Shown: positions 1 to 13,400, counted from the stretch's first letter. The stretch is DNA of 64,000 nt from Aequorivita sp. (GCA_024637015.1 JAGXGE010000026.1:146077-210076); one strand, 5' to 3'. Notes: generated by a model not told the origin, from the letters alone. Made by a program: numbers and translations.

Positions 1-51
1 ATCCCAGAAAACATCAACGAGCAATTTATCGTCGAATTATATTCTAAATAA
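1..51 (+). CDS. rpsD: 30S ribosomal protein S4, C-terminal end (partial)
   Basis: The window opens inside a plus-strand reading frame of 16 codons ending in TAA at 49-51. The peptide reads ...ENINEQFIVELYSK, the typical C-terminus of bacterial S4. S4 is the primary 16S rRNA binding protein of the 30S subunit. It lies 21 bases before rpoA, matching the bacterial alpha-operon order rpsD-rpoA-rplQ. Only the tail is visible, so nothing can be said about its start or S4 RNA-binding domain. Confidence 0.9.
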   Translation: MPENINEQFIVELYSK

Positions 52-72
52 TAAAAACACAGAAAGTCAATT

Positions 73-1065
73 ATGGCAGTATTTAGTTTTCAGAAGCCTG
101 ATAAAGTTATAATGGTAAACTCTACCGATTTCGAAGGGAAATTTGAATTTCGTCCCTTGGAACCAGGTTACGGACTTACCGTTGGTAACGCATTAAGACG
201 TGTACTACTTTCCTCATTGGAAGGATTCGCCATTACTTCGGTTCGCATCGAAGGCGTGGATCACGAATTTTCAACCATTGCTGGAGTCGTGGAAGATGTT
301 ACCGAAATTATTTTGAACCTTAAGCAGGTTCGTTTCAAAAGACAGATTGACGAGATAGATAACGAGACCGTTACTATTTCAGTTTCTGGAAACGAGCAGT
401 TGAAGGCAGGTGATTTCCAAAAATTCATTTCAGGATTCCAAGTATTGAACCCAGAATTGGTTCTTTGCAATATGGACCCGAAAGTGAACCTTAATTTCGA
501 AATCACTATCGAAAAAGGTCGCGGTTATGTTCCTGCTGAAGAGAACAAAAAAGCGAACGCTCCTTTGGGAACCATCTTTACAGATTCTATCTACACTCCA
601 ATTAAAAACGTGAAGTACAGCATTGAAAACTTCCGTGTAGAACAAAAAACAGATTACGAAAAATTAGTTTTCGAAATCGTTACAGACGGATCTATTCACC
701 CAAAAGATGCTTTGACCGAAGCTGCAAAAACATTGATCCACCACTTTATGTTGTTCAGCGATGAGCGCATCACTTTGGAGGCTGATGAGATTGCACAAAC
801 TGAAACCTATGATGAAGAATCCCTTCACATGCGTCAGTTGCTTAAAACAAAATTGGTAGATATGGACCTTTCGGTTCGTGCGCTAAACTGTTTGAAAGCT
901 GCAGAAGTTGATACTTTGGGAGATCTTGTTTCTTTCAATAAAAATGACTTGATGAAGTTCCGCAACTTCGGTAAAAAATCTCTTACAGAGCTTGAAGAGC
1001 TTGTAAACGTGAAAGGCCTAAACTTCGGGATGGATCTTGCAAAATATAAATTAGATAAAGACTAG
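73..1065 (+). CDS. rpoA: DNA-directed RNA polymerase subunit alpha
   Basis: This 330-residue protein is the alpha subunit of RNA polymerase, which dimerises to nucleate assembly of beta and beta' and contacts promoter UP elements and activators. The N-terminal domain carries the conserved assembly segment around [14 protein letters not shown] (about residues 40-53), and the C-terminal domain (about 250-325) has the helix-hairpin-helix pattern with [15 protein letters not shown] and [13 protein letters not shown]. Length is normal for the family. The ATG at 73 is the first in-frame start, 21 bases after rpsD, so it is probably co-transcribed with rpsD. The following 141-base gap to rplQ holds a strong stem-loop. 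Confidence 0.98.
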   Translation: MAVFSFQKPDKVIMVNSTDFEGKFEFRPLEPGYGLTVGNALRRVLLSSLEGFAITSVRIEGVDHEFSTIAGVVEDVTEIILNLKQVRFKRQIDEIDNETVTISVSGNEQLKAGDFQKFISGFQVLNPELVLCNMDPKVNLNFEITIEKGRGYVPAEENKKANAPLGTIFTDSIYTPIKNVKYSIENFRVEQKTDYEKLVFEIVTDGSIHPKDALTEAAKTLIHHFMLFSDERITLEADEIAQTETYDEESLHMRQLLKTKLVDMDLSVRALNCLKAAEVDTLGDLVSFNKNDLMKFRNFGKKSLTELEELVNVKGLNFGMDLAKYKLDKD

Positions 1066-1144
1066 TGATTAACGATTTCAGATTTATGATTTCAGATTGC
1101 TGAAGTTTTAAATTTGAAATCAACAATCGTAAATAAATTTAACC

Positions 1145-1192
1145 CATCATAATTTGCTCCCAGCCTAAGGCTGGTCCAGTAGCAAGATGATG
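1145..1192 (+). promoter_or_regulatory. Structured RNA element between rpoA and rplQ
   Basis: Nested complementary arms are visible: CATCAT (1145-1150) with ATGATG (1187-1192), TTGCT (1154-1158) with AGCAA (1181-1185), and an inner perfect hairpin CCAGCC-TAA-GGCTGG (1160-1174). There is no T-run after it, so it does not look like an intrinsic terminator. It ends 14 bases before the rplQ start. It could be an autoregulatory or mRNA-processing structure, or a degenerate dispersed repeat; the pairing is seen, the function is inferred. Confidence 0.4.
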
Positions 1193-1206
1193 AAAACAAA
1201 AATGTC

Positions 1207-1710
1207 ATGAGACACGGAAAAAAAATAAATCACTTAGGAAGAAAAACCGCCCACAGACATTCAATGTTGGCAAACATGGCTTGTTCACTTGTTGAACACA
1301 AACGTATCAACACTACAGTAGCGAAAGCGAAAGCGTTGAAAAAATTTGTTGAGCCATTGGTAACTAAGTCTAAGGAAGACACCACGCACAACCGTCGTTT
1401 GGTTTTTGCTAAAATGCGTCAAAAAGAAGCAGTTGCAGAACTTTTCAGGACTGTTGCTCCAAAAGTTGGTGATCGTCCGGGAGGTTACACCCGAATCATT
1501 AAGTTGGGTAACCGTCTAGGTGATAATGCTGATATGGCAATGATAGAGCTTGTTGATTTCAACGAAATTTATAACGCTGGTAAAGCTACCAAAAAGAAGA
1601 CTACACGTAGAAGTCGTCGTGGAAGCGGTACCGGAACTGAAGCTGCTGCACCAGCTGCAAAAGCCGCTCCAACAAAAGCTGAAAAGGAAACGAAGAAAGA
1701 AGAAGAATAA
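1207..1710 (+). CDS. rplQ: 50S ribosomal protein L17
   Basis: The 167-residue product begins [20 protein letters not shown], the hallmark L17 N-terminus, and continues with the conserved [19 protein letters not shown] core. L17 sits near the exit tunnel of the 50S subunit. Compared with the roughly 120-residue E. coli protein it carries a C-terminal extension (about residues 128-167) rich in Lys, Ala, Thr and Glu, a common low-complexity tail in Bacteroidota L17. It closes the rpsD-rpoA-rplQ operon and is followed by a good intrinsic terminator. The ATG at 1207 is the only sensible start; an overlapping ATG at 1202 is out of frame and stops at once. Confidence 0.98.
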   Translation: MRHGKKINHLGRKTAHRHSMLANMACSLVEHKRINTTVAKAKALKKFVEPLVTKSKEDTTHNRRLVFAKMRQKEAVAELFRTVAPKVGDRPGGYTRIIKLGNRLGDNADMAMIELVDFNEIYNAGKATKKKTTRRSRRGSGTGTEAAAPAAKAAPTKAEKETKKEEE

Positions 1711-1734
1711 ATGAATTTAAATTCATTAAATAAC

Positions 1735-1769
1735 AAAGGGATAAGCGTTTTCGTTTATCCCTTTTTTTT
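1735..1769 (+). terminator. Intrinsic terminator after rplQ
   Basis: A 12-base stem (AAGGGATAAGCG / CGTTTATCCCTT, one G-T wobble) with a TTTT loop is followed by a T-run. It separates the ribosomal operon from carA. Confidence 0.85.
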
Positions 1770-1773
1770 ATAC

Positions 1774-1781
1774 TATTTTTG
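1774..1781 (+). promoter_or_regulatory. Candidate promoter -7 element for carA
   Basis: TATTTTTG matches the Bacteroidota consensus TAnnTTTG and lies just after the rplQ terminator and 72 bases before carA. No clear TTTG -33 box is seen 19 bases upstream, so this rests on the -7 match and position. Confidence 0.4.
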
Positions 1782-1809
1782 CAAAGATTTTTGAGAAACC
1801 TAAAATTAT

Positions 1810-1830
1810 CACCCTGAGCTTGTCAAAGGG
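1810..1830 (+). repeat. Dispersed intergenic palindromic repeat (copy 1)
   Basis: CACCCTGAGCTTGTCAAAGGG is the reverse-oriented relative of the element at 37264-37287 (CCCTTCGACTGCGCTCAGGG). Both carry CCCTT...AGGG arms around a GA-C-GCTC core. It lies between the carA promoter and the carA start, so it is probably in the carA 5' leader. Confidence 0.6.
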
Positions 1831-1853
1831 TTGAAACTTTAAACCTTCAATAA

Positions 1854-2970
1854 ATGAAATACCAAACACGAAAAAAAGCACTTATTTTACTCGCAGACGG
1901 AACCATTTTCTACGGAAAAGCGGTTGGAAACAAAGAGGGTTCGGCCTTCGGTGAAGTTTGTTTCAACACTGGAATGACCGGTTACCAAGAAATTTTTACT
2001 GACCCATCATACTTCGGACAGATTATGGTTGCCACAAATGCCCACATTGGGAATTATGGAACTAACAAAGATGAAGTAGAATCAGAGGGAATCAAAATAG
2101 CAGGTTTGGTTGTGCGTAATTTCAGCTACCACTATTCCCGTCCTGCTGCAGATGATTCTTTGGAAGAATTCTTAAACAGAAACAACTTACTCGCCATCAG
2201 CGATGTTGATACACGAGCCTTGGTAAGCTACATTCGCGACAATGGCGCGATGAACGCAGTAATTTCTACTGAAGTTGATAATATTGAAGGATTGAAAAAA
2301 CAGTTGGCACTAGTGCCGGACATGGACGGTTTGGAACTTGCCTCAAAAGTTTCTACTACAGCCCCTTATTTCTTTGGAAACGAAAATGCCAAATATAAAA
2401 TTTCAGCATTGGATTTGGGAATAAAGAAAAACATCCTCCGAAATCTTGACAAAAGAGATTGCTACATAAAAGTGTTTCCATACAACGCCACTTTTTCAGA
2501 AATGCAAGAATTTAACCCAGATGGCTATTTTATTTCAAACGGTCCTGGCGACCCTGAACCACTTCATGATGCAATAGAAGTTGTAAAAACAATTTTGGAT
2601 AAAGAATTGCCAATGTTTGGCATTTGTTTAGGGCATCAAGTTTTGGCTTTAGCAAACGGTATTTCAACCTATAAAATGCACAACGGCCACCGAGGCATAA
2701 ACCATCCCGTTATGAATCTGTTAAGCGGTAAAGGTGAAATCACTTCACAAAACCACGGTTTCGCAATAAATAGGGAAGAAGCGGAAGCCAATCCCAATAT
2801 CGAGATAACCCACGAGCATCTTAACGATCATACTGCTGCTGGAATACGTCTGAAAAACAAACCTGCTTTTTCGGTTCAGTACCATCCCGAAGCAAGTCCA
2901 GGGCCGCACGATGCTTCGTATCTTTTTGATGAATTCATCGAGAGTATTGAAAAGCATAAATTACAAACAC

Positions 2971-2978
<8 letters not shown>
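1854..2978 (+). CDS. carA: Carbamoyl-phosphate synthase small subunit (glutaminase)
   Basis: CarA hydrolyses glutamine and channels ammonia to CarB for carbamoyl phosphate, the precursor of pyrimidines and arginine. The 374-residue protein has the N-terminal CPSase small-chain domain (ADGTIFYGKAVG, GEVCFNTGMTGYQEIFTDPSY) and a C-terminal class I glutamine amidotransferase domain with nucleophile Cys258 in FGICLGHQ and His344/Glu346 in YHPEA. Length is normal. carB is not in the window. Its last 8 bases overlap the start of the next gene, which is unusual for this locus because eno normally follows directly. The ATG at 1854 is chosen because it aligns with the usual short N-terminus. Confidence 0.97.
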
Positions 2979-6373
<3,395 letters not shown>

Positions 6374-6391
6374 TTTTAAGTCACTAATTTG

Positions 6392-6419
6392 AAAACCCTA
6401 CCGTAGGTAGGGTTTTTTT
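6392..6419 (+). terminator. Intrinsic terminator after eno
   Basis: AACCCTACC and GGTAGGGTT pair around a GTA loop and are followed by seven T residues. Confidence 0.85.
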
Positions 6420-6552
6420 ATTTTTGAAAAATCCGCTGTATAACCCATTATTTAAGGATTTTTTAACCTAAGTTAATGGAAGAATGTTAAAAAAATTGCC
6501 TTAGATTTTGTAATTTAGCATTACTGAATAAATTAAAAACACGCAATATTTT

Positions 6553-7839
6553 ATGGCAAAGATAGCAACCCTCGAGATAGATGGTAAAAAATACGAGTTT
6601 CCCATTGTGGAAGGAACTGAAAATGAATTAGGGATAGATATAAAGAGCCTTCGTGGTGACACCGGTGGTGTTGTTACACTGGATCCAGGGTATAAAAATA
6701 CGGGTGCTTGTGAAAGTGCAATTACTTTTTTGGATGGCGAAAAAGGAATTTTACGTTATCGTGGATACGCTATTGAAGAGCTTGCCGAAAAAGCACATTT
6801 CTTGGAGGTTTGCTATCTGCTTATTTTTGGGGAATTGCCCACTGAAATACAACTTAGTAAGTTTCATACGGATATAAAAGCACAATCGCATGTTGATGAA
6901 GATGTAAAGCGGATTTTGGACGGTTTTCCAAAAGCTGCACATCCAATGGGAGTTTTATCTTCTTTAACATCTGCATTAGTGGCATTTAACCCTTCTTCAG
7001 TGAACGTTGACAGTGAAGAAGATATGTACAAAGCCATTGTGAAAATTCTTGGAAAATTCCCAGTCTTGACTGCTTGGACATACAGAAAACGTATGGGTCT
7101 TCCGTTAGATTACGGCGGAGATTCCTTAGGTTATGTGGATAATTTCTTGAAAATGATGTTCAAAAAACCTAGCGGTGAATACTCAACCAATGAAACCGTA
7201 TTGGAAGCTTTGGATAAATTATTAATTCTTCATGCGGATCACGAACAGAACTGTTCTACTTCAACAGTGCGTATTGTAGGTTCATCTCATGCTGGTCTTT
7301 TTGTTTCTATTTCAGCAGGAATCGCAGCGCTTTGGGGGCCGCTTCACGGTGGAGCAAATCAGGCTGTTATTGAAATGCTTGAAGCAATTAAAGAAGATGG
7401 TGGTGACACTAAAAAATTTATGGCAAAGGCGAAGGACAAAGACGATCCGTTCCGTTTGATGGGTTTTGGACACAGAGTTTATAAAAACTTTGACCCACGT
7501 GCAAAAATCATTAAAAAAGCTGCGGATGATGTTTTAGAGAATTTGGGAATTGAAGATGAAATTTTAGACATTGCAAAGGCACTTGAAAAAGAAGCTTTGG
7601 AAGATCCATATTTTGTGGACAGAAAATTATATCCAAATGTAGATTTTTATTCAGGAATCATTTATCGGGCTTTAGGTATTCCGGTTGAAATGTTTACCCC
7701 AATGTTCGCACTAGGTCGTTTGCCGGGTTGGATTGCGCAGTGGAGAGAGATGCGCTTGAATAAAGAACCAATAGGGCGTCCCCGTCAAATCTATATTGGC
7801 GAAACCCACAGGGAATTTTTGCCAGTGGAAAAAAGATAA
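6553..7839 (+). CDS. gltA: Citrate synthase
   Basis: This 428-residue protein condenses acetyl-CoA and oxaloacetate to citrate, the entry step of the TCA cycle. Signatures include LDGEKGILRYRGYAIEELA in the N-terminal part, the HADHEQNCSTSTVR helix with a catalytic His, GPLHGGANQAVIEML, and MGFGHRVYKNFDPRA with the second catalytic His, plus the catalytic Asp in YPNVDFYSG. The N-terminal beta domain and length point to the hexameric, type II-like bacterial form. The 179-base upstream gap should hold its promoter, but I could not pick a convincing one; the gene has its own terminator. Confidence 0.98.
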   Translation: MAKIATLEIDGKKYEFPIVEGTENELGIDIKSLRGDTGGVVTLDPGYKNTGACESAITFLDGEKGILRYRGYAIEELAEKAHFLEVCYLLIFGELPTEIQLSKFHTDIKAQSHVDEDVKRILDGFPKAAHPMGVLSSLTSALVAFNPSSVNVDSEEDMYKAIVKILGKFPVLTAWTYRKRMGLPLDYGGDSLGYVDNFLKMMFKKPSGEYSTNETVLEALDKLLILHADHEQNCSTSTVRIVGSSHAGLFVSISAGIAALWGPLHGGANQAVIEMLEAIKEDGGDTKKFMAKAKDKDDPFRLMGFGHRVYKNFDPRAKIIKKAADDVLENLGIEDEILDIAKALEKEALEDPYFVDRKLYPNVDFYSGIIYRALGIPVEMFTPMFALGRLPGWIAQWREMRLNKEPIGRPRQIYIGETHREFLPVEKR

Positions 7840-7861
7840 AAACTAATTTTTAATATATTTG

Positions 7862-7891
7862 AAAGCACTTCTGTATCGAGGTGCTTTTTTT
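7862..7891 (+). terminator. Intrinsic terminator after gltA
   Basis: AAGCACTTC pairs with GAGGTGCTT (one wobble) around TGTATC, followed by a T-run that merges into the next promoter-like element. Confidence 0.85.
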
Positions 7892-7898
7892 ATATTTG
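7891..7898 (+). promoter_or_regulatory. TAnnTTTG element just before the DDAH-like gene
   Basis: TATATTTG is a perfect Bacteroidota -7 element but ends only 4 bases before the ATG at 7903. If used, the message would be leaderless or nearly so. It overlaps the end of the gltA terminator T-run. Confidence 0.35.
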
Positions 7899-7902
7899 CT
7901 AT

Positions 7903-8817
7903 ATGATCAATTTAAATATCAACGACGAGATTTCAAGATTGCGTGCCGTAGTGCTGGGGCGCGCAGATAGCAATGGCCCAATTCCAAAACTTGAAAATGC
8001 CTATGATCCAAAATCTGCCGAGCACATTAAGGCAGGCACTTACCCCAAAGATGAAGATATGGTATTGGAAATGGAAGCCGTAGCAGCTGTTTTCAAAAAA
8101 TATGATGTTAAGGTTTATAGACCCCATTCCATAAAGGATTATAACCAAATCTTTTCTCGGGATATCGCTTTTGTTATTGATGATAAATTTATAATTGCAA
8201 ATATTCTCGAAGACCGTTCTATGGAAATTGAGGCTATTGAACATGTTATCAATCAAATTGACCCTTCAAAGATTATAGAATTTCCTGAAAATGCACATAT
8301 TGAGGGTGGCGATGTTATGCCCTGGGGCGATTATATTTTTGTTGGGGCTTATTATGGTGACGATTATTCAAGTTTTATTACTGCACGAACAAACATGAAT
8401 GCTGTGAAGCATCTTCAGAAATTGTTTCCGCATAAAAAAGTGAAATCCTTCAATCTTAAAAAAAGCAATACTGTTGCCGATGAAAATGCCCTGCACTTAG
8501 ATTGCTGTTTTCAGCCTTTGGGTAAGGGAAAAGTAATAATCCACAAAGAAGGGTTTTTGATTGAGGAAGAGTATGAATGGCTCATTAATTTCTTCGGAAT
8601 AGAAAATTGTTTTCATATCACAAAGCAGGAAATGTATAATATGAACAGTAATATTTTCTCCATTTCGCCAGACGTTGTCATTTCAGAAAAAAACTTCACA
8701 AGATTGAATGCCTGGCTCCGTAAACAAGGTTTTACCGTAGAAGAAGTGCCTTATGCTGAAATTTCCAAACAGGAAGGGTTGCTTCGTTGTACTACGATGC
8801 CCTTAATTAGAGATTAA
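7903..8817 (+). CDS. Dimethylarginine dimethylaminohydrolase / arginine deiminase-like protein
   Basis: A 304-residue member of the amidinotransferase/arginine deiminase fold. Members cleave or transfer guanidino groups (DDAH makes citrulline and dimethylamine; others deiminate arginine). The catalytic set is visible: Glu134 and Asp137 in HIEGGDVM, His198 in LHLDCC, and nucleophile Cys296 in LLRCTTMP near the C-terminus. Substrate cannot be told from the sequence alone. It follows the gltA terminator and stands alone. Striking context: the last ~150 bases of this gene recur as decayed copies at 22268-22430 and 26797-26956, behind two large secreted-protein genes, so this gene's 3' end marks the left edge of an accessory island. 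Confidence 0.85.
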   Translation: MINLNINDEISRLRAVVLGRADSNGPIPKLENAYDPKSAEHIKAGTYPKDEDMVLEMEAVAAVFKKYDVKVYRPHSIKDYNQIFSRDIAFVIDDKFIIANILEDRSMEIEAIEHVINQIDPSKIIEFPENAHIEGGDVMPWGDYIFVGAYYGDDYSSFITARTNMNAVKHLQKLFPHKKVKSFNLKKSNTVADENALHLDCCFQPLGKGKVIIHKEGFLIEEEYEWLINFFGIENCFHITKQEMYNMNSNIFSISPDVVISEKNFTRLNAWLRKQGFTVEEVPYAEISKQEGLLRCTTMPLIRD

Positions 8818-8896
8818 AATATTTTTTTTATTTAAAATACTTTCTGCAGAAAACAAAAATTTAGTTGTGCTTCTATTATTTCTGAATATAATACAA

Positions 8897-9310
8897 TCAG
8901 AAAACTAGTATAAAATTACAGCTCATTATCAGATCTTTAAAAACCAACTCACTTTCTCCTGTTTTAGGGTTGTAAACTGTGAGTTTTGCTAGTGTAAATC
9001 CAAATAATAAGCGCCCATTTTTGAGTGTTATTATGGGGCTTTGTTCTGTAATATTAATTCGGTTTGCAAATTCAGGTAGTAATGTTGTATGTCCATCTCG
9101 CAGCCTTATTTTAACTAATGATTCGTTAACGGTGTATGCATATTCCTTATTTAAATCCATAGTAAAAAAACGGGCTCCATCTAAGGGTACCGTGGTTTCA
9201 CTATAATCACTCCATAATTCAAGTTCCCTTTCCGCAGAACTATTTTCTCAGAATTCACCGTTCGTATATAATCAATATTTCCCAAATAGACTAGGTAGCG
9301 GGCACACATG
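8897..9310 (-). pseudogene. Decayed minus-strand gene remnant, function unknown
   Basis: An open stretch of 87 codons (9160 down to 8897) reads like real protein (MDLNKEYAYTVNESLVKIRL, then NITEQSPIITLKNGRLLFGF). The same frame continues upstream with ELELWSDYSETTVPLDGARFF and then meets a stop near 9245, beyond which another frame gives ARYLVYLGNIDYIRTVNSEK. This pattern of coding-like sequence broken by a stop and frame change suggests the end of a dead gene, perhaps of a propeller-type secreted protein. I do not recognise the family. It lies in the ~1 kb of debris after the DDAH-like gene. Confidence 0.4.
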
Positions 9311-9531
9311 TTGTTATTTCAAAAAAAGCAATCCCGATGAGCAAAGCGATGCGCACGTAACTTCTTAAGCGATTGCAAATCATATAATTACCCTTCGATA
9401 AACAAATTTCTCTCTTCGGACACTAATTAAGTGCGTTCGTCCTAAAGCGTTTTCAATTTTCTTTGACTATCAGTTATTTAGATGCTCCCCCCAACTTTTA
9501 TTTCAAATAACCATTTAAATCATTCAAAATT

Positions 9532-9645
9532 TTGAAAAGTGTACTCTTTTTTGGATTTGCAATATTCCTTTCAATGTCCACTTGCCAAAAACAAGAAAAG
9601 TGGTATACCCAACAATCGCCAGAAATTGAAACTTATAACCAGTAA
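9532..9645 (+). pseudogene. Truncated lipoprotein remnant
   Basis: A frame from TTG 9532 gives 37 codons: (M)KSVLFFGFAIFLSMSTCQKQ..., a lipoprotein signal peptide with lipobox ending in Cys, then EKWYTQQSPEIETYNQ and a stop. The mature part resembles the start of small flavobacterial lipoproteins of the SnoaL/NTF2-like kind, but it is far too short to be functional. The stop and the coding-like debris downstream suggest a gene broken in the island. Confidence 0.35.
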
Positions 9646-9660
9646 ATAATCCCTACACAA

Positions 9661-9845
9661 TGAAGCAAAAAATTGTTACTGAACTTGGGCTTTTGGATAT
9701 AGAAAAAATCATCTCAGACTTGGAAGTATAGCAATTAAGAACAGAATGTACTTCAAAAAACATGGATAGTGATGTCCAATTTTGATAAAGAATTAGAAAA
9801 CCATACAAATTATATTCAAGCTGAATTAAAGAAAAAAATTAACTA
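9661..9845 (+). pseudogene. Frame-broken remnant after the lipoprotein stub
   Basis: ATG 9661 opens 23 codons (MKQKIVTELGLLDIEKIISD...) ending in TAG; the same frame resumes with QLRTECTSKNMDSDVQF to another stop, and a different frame finishes with DKELENHTNYIQAELKKKIN. The pieces look like one short helical protein broken by stops and a frameshift. Family not recognised. The rest of 9311-9531 shows nothing I can name. Confidence 0.3.
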
Positions 9846-9866
9846 ACCAGTTTAAATTTTGCAATT

Positions 9867-10352
9867 ATGAAATCGAAAATCACACCAATCGTTTCTTCCC
9901 TATCTATTTTAATCTTCTTTCTAGGTGCAGCCGTTCTGGCGCAATCTCCAATGCAGGTAGCTCCAAAAATGCAGCAAGTAAAAGCAATACCTGCCCAAGA
10001 GGAAATGGAAGTGCCAGCAACTGAAAATGTACCAAAAGCTAACGTTTCAAAAACAGTTGATAAAACTTCAGAAATGCAAGTTGCTCCTATGGCAGATCTT
10101 ACAGATCCAAAACAAGCCGCTATTGAAAAAAAGCGTTTACAAGCACAGCTTAAAAAATTGGAAGCTCAAGAAGCACAAAGTGCAGCAGCTAGAAAAGAGC
10201 GTGATAAGATAACTGTTCTGGTAAAGAAAAGATTAGAGCGCTCAAACAGTAAAAAGCAAATCCAATCTAATACAAAAGGAGCTTTGCAAAAAAGTAATGC
10301 AGCACAAGAAGCTTCAGGGAAAGCTGAATCCAAAGACAAGAATGGTCAATAG
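9867..10352 (+). CDS. Small secreted coiled-coil protein, unknown function
   Basis: A 161-residue protein I cannot assign. It has a signal peptide (about residues 1-26, ending VLAQ), a Pro/Val/Met-rich segment with MQVAP occurring twice (about residues 29 and 70), then a highly charged Ala/Glu/Lys/Gln helix from about residue 80 to 125 that should form a coiled coil, and a Lys/Ser/Asn-rich tail. There is no T9SS sorting domain, so it is probably periplasmic. It lies 55 bases upstream of the giant subtilase with no terminator between, so the two are likely co-transcribed; a chaperone, anchoring or inhibitor role toward that protein is possible but only inferred. Confidence 0.7.
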   Translation: MKSKITPIVSSLSILIFFLGAAVLAQSPMQVAPKMQQVKAIPAQEEMEVPATENVPKANVSKTVDKTSEMQVAPMADLTDPKQAAIEKKRLQAQLKKLEAQEAQSAAARKERDKITVLVKKRLERSNSKKQIQSNTKGALQKSNAAQEASGKAESKDKNGQ

Positions 10353-10407
10353 ATACTTGATCAGCTAAAAATACATATACACTTCACTAACTAATCAAAT
10401 TAACGTT

Positions 10408-13400
10408 ATGAAAAACCTCACCTTTTTATTTATATTCACCTTTTTCTGTAATGTAGTCTCGGCACAACAAAAACATTCGGTTGAATTTCAAGGAATAACA
10501 ATCGAAATGCCAGAAAATATAAAGGGCTTCCAATGGGCTAATCTTCCCAAATCTGCACAACTAGCGAATGGTTATGTAGGTTGGATTCAGTTTTATGAAA
10601 TTCCGCAACAAAACGTTCAAGATCGTTTCAAAAATCGAAATTTTGACCTTTTAGAGTATATAGGAAACAAAACCTATTTGTTTTATACCACAGGTTCAAA
10701 TGGCGTACAATTTCTGCGAAATAACGGGGTGCGTTCGATAATTCCAGTACAGGGAAACACGAAACTTTCAGAGAATTTACGCAACGGGAATATTGAGCCC
10801 TATGCCATACAAGGCGATAAGCTCTTGGTAACCTTAGAACACAATACCTTAGTAAGTACAAACTTTGTAATAAGTGATTTGGCTGAAAAGCAAATTTCTG
10901 TCGCTCAACAATACAAAGCCACTAATATTATAGATTTAATAATCCCTAACAACTGTTTGGATGCACTTGCAGAATTACCGTACGTGAAGTGGGTGGAACT
11001 TATTGTAGCCCCATCTGTACCAGACGATACAAGAGGTAGAAATCTTCACCGCGCTAGTGGTTTGGACACACAAACCTCTGCAGGTAGAAACTATACAGGC
11101 GATGGCATAGGAGTTATGGTTCGCGACGATGGTATTGTAGGCCCTCATATTGATTTTCAAGGTAGAATTGACAATAGTAACGCAACAGGTACCGGGCAAA
11201 CACACGGTGATGGTGTAGGAGGGATTATGGCAGGCGCTGGAAATTTAAACCCTTCTATTAGAGGTATGGCTGCAGGATCTGACGTTTTTGTGGTGAATTA
11301 TCAACCCAATTTCTTGGACACAGCAACCACCACTCTTATTAATGATGGGAGTGTTCAAATTACCAACTCTTCCTATAGTAACGGATGTAACGCCGGCTAT
11401 ACAACCATTACCCGAACGGTAGATACGCAAACACACGATATTACTTCCTTGCTACACGTCTTTTCTGCTGGTAACTCGAACAATAATGAATGTGGATACG
11501 GAGCCGGAAACCAATGGGGAAATATAACAGGCGGACATAAACAAGGAAAAAATGTCATTACAACGGCCAATGTGTTTTTTGATGGTACGCTTGTAAATTC
11601 AAGCAGTAGAGGGCCTGCGCACGACGGTAGAATAAAGCCAGATATTACTGCAAATGGACAAAACCAACTTTCAACAAGCGAAAACAATGGCTACCTTACT
11701 TTTGGAGGAACCTCGGGTGCTGCTCCAGGAATTGCAGGAGTTTCTGCTCAGTTATACGAAGTATATGGAGACGCCAACGGAGGTACTTTCCCGCCTTCTG
11801 GCCTTGTGAAAGCAACATTGCTAAATACTGCAAACGACTACGGAAATGTGGGCCCAGACTACAAGTTTGGTTGGGGTATTGTAAATGGTTTACGCGCTGC
11901 CAAACTTCTGGAAGACAACCGCTATTTAACAAGTTCTATCTCTCAAGGAACTACAAACACGCATAGTATTTCTGTGCCTTCTGGTACTACGCAAGTACGA
12001 TTTATGGTGTACTGGACAGATGAGCCTGCTACAAGTGGTGCCACTACAGCATTGGTAAACGATTTAGACCTTGTAGTCACAGCCCCTTCCTCTACACCGT
12101 ATGAGCCATGGATCTTGGATCCAACACCTAATCCTATAAACTTGGACGCACCAGCAACCAACGGTCCAGATCACCTTAATAATGTAGAACAAGTTCTAAT
12201 TAATAATCCTGCTGCTGGAACTTATAATCTAGATGTTTCTGGATTTAGTGTGCCCATGGGGCCACAAGAATATTTTGTAGTATACGAAATGATTGAAGAG
12301 GAGTTAACCCTTACATATCCAAATGGTGGCGAAAAATTTGTACCGGGTACTGTAGAAACTATTCATTGGGATGCCATAAATACTACAGATAGCTTTACAA
12401 TAGAATATTCTATAGATAATGGAGGTTCTTGGACTCCAACCACTACAGTTCCAAATACAACAACCAATATAGACTGGACAGTACCTTCACAAATTACAGG
12501 GGATGCATTAATTAGAATTACAAGTGGAAGTTTTCAGGATGTAAGTGATGTAAAATTTTCGATCGCTACTCAGCCAACCGGTTTACAATATACTATCGTA
12601 TGTCCGCAAAGTGCAAATTTTTCTTGGAATGCTGTTGCTAACGCAGAATTATATGACGTCTATTTATTAGGTGCTGAAACAATGGAAGTAGCAGGCACTA
12701 CTTCGAACACTTTTATAAGTGTGCCTATTGTAAATGGCGAAGAACCACTATGGGCTGCTATAGTTGCAAAAAACGCTACTCAAGGTTGGGAAAGCAGAAG
12801 GACAATAGCTATTAATAACACAGGATTTCTTAACTGTAGTCTTTCAGATGATATTGGGATTGAAATACTAAATACTCCATCGGATTTTGAATTGGAATGT
12901 TCTGGGGGGTCAGAGGTGACTATTTCGGTACGACTTCAAAGTTTTGGATCACAACCTCAAAGTAACTTTACCTATTCATATCAGTTAGATGATGGAGCTA
13001 TCATACAAGAAACATATACAGGAACGCTTGCAAGTGGTCAAAATGTTACGATTGATTTTGGGACTCCGCTAACATTTCTTGCAAATGGAAATTACACCCT
13101 AAATACCGCAGTAAATTTAGCTGGAGATGAAAACCCATTCAATGATACAGACACATTAGATTTCTTTATGACTTTAGAGCCTACGGCCTTAGATTTTGAA
13201 GAAACTTTTGAAACCAACGGTTTCCCTCCAAGTGGATGGACACTTAATAACCCAGATAATTCCACAACTTGGCAACAACGTGATAATGTAGTTGGAAGTG
13301 ATGGAACTACAACTACAACCGCCTTTATGGATGGTGCGAATTATTCTGCAAGTGGACAATTAGATACCTTCACATTAGAGTATATTGATTTACAAGGAGC

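Noticed and set aside
6496..6518. gltA promoter (TTG 6496-6498 and TAATTTAG 6511-6518)
   Set aside because: The spacing is only 12 bases against about 19 expected, and the -7 element has a mismatch; not strong enough to list.
10408..12300. Giant gene might be a separate subtilase gene followed by an adhesin gene
   Set aside because: The reading frame is uninterrupted from the signal peptide to the T9SS tail, with no internal stop or signal peptide.
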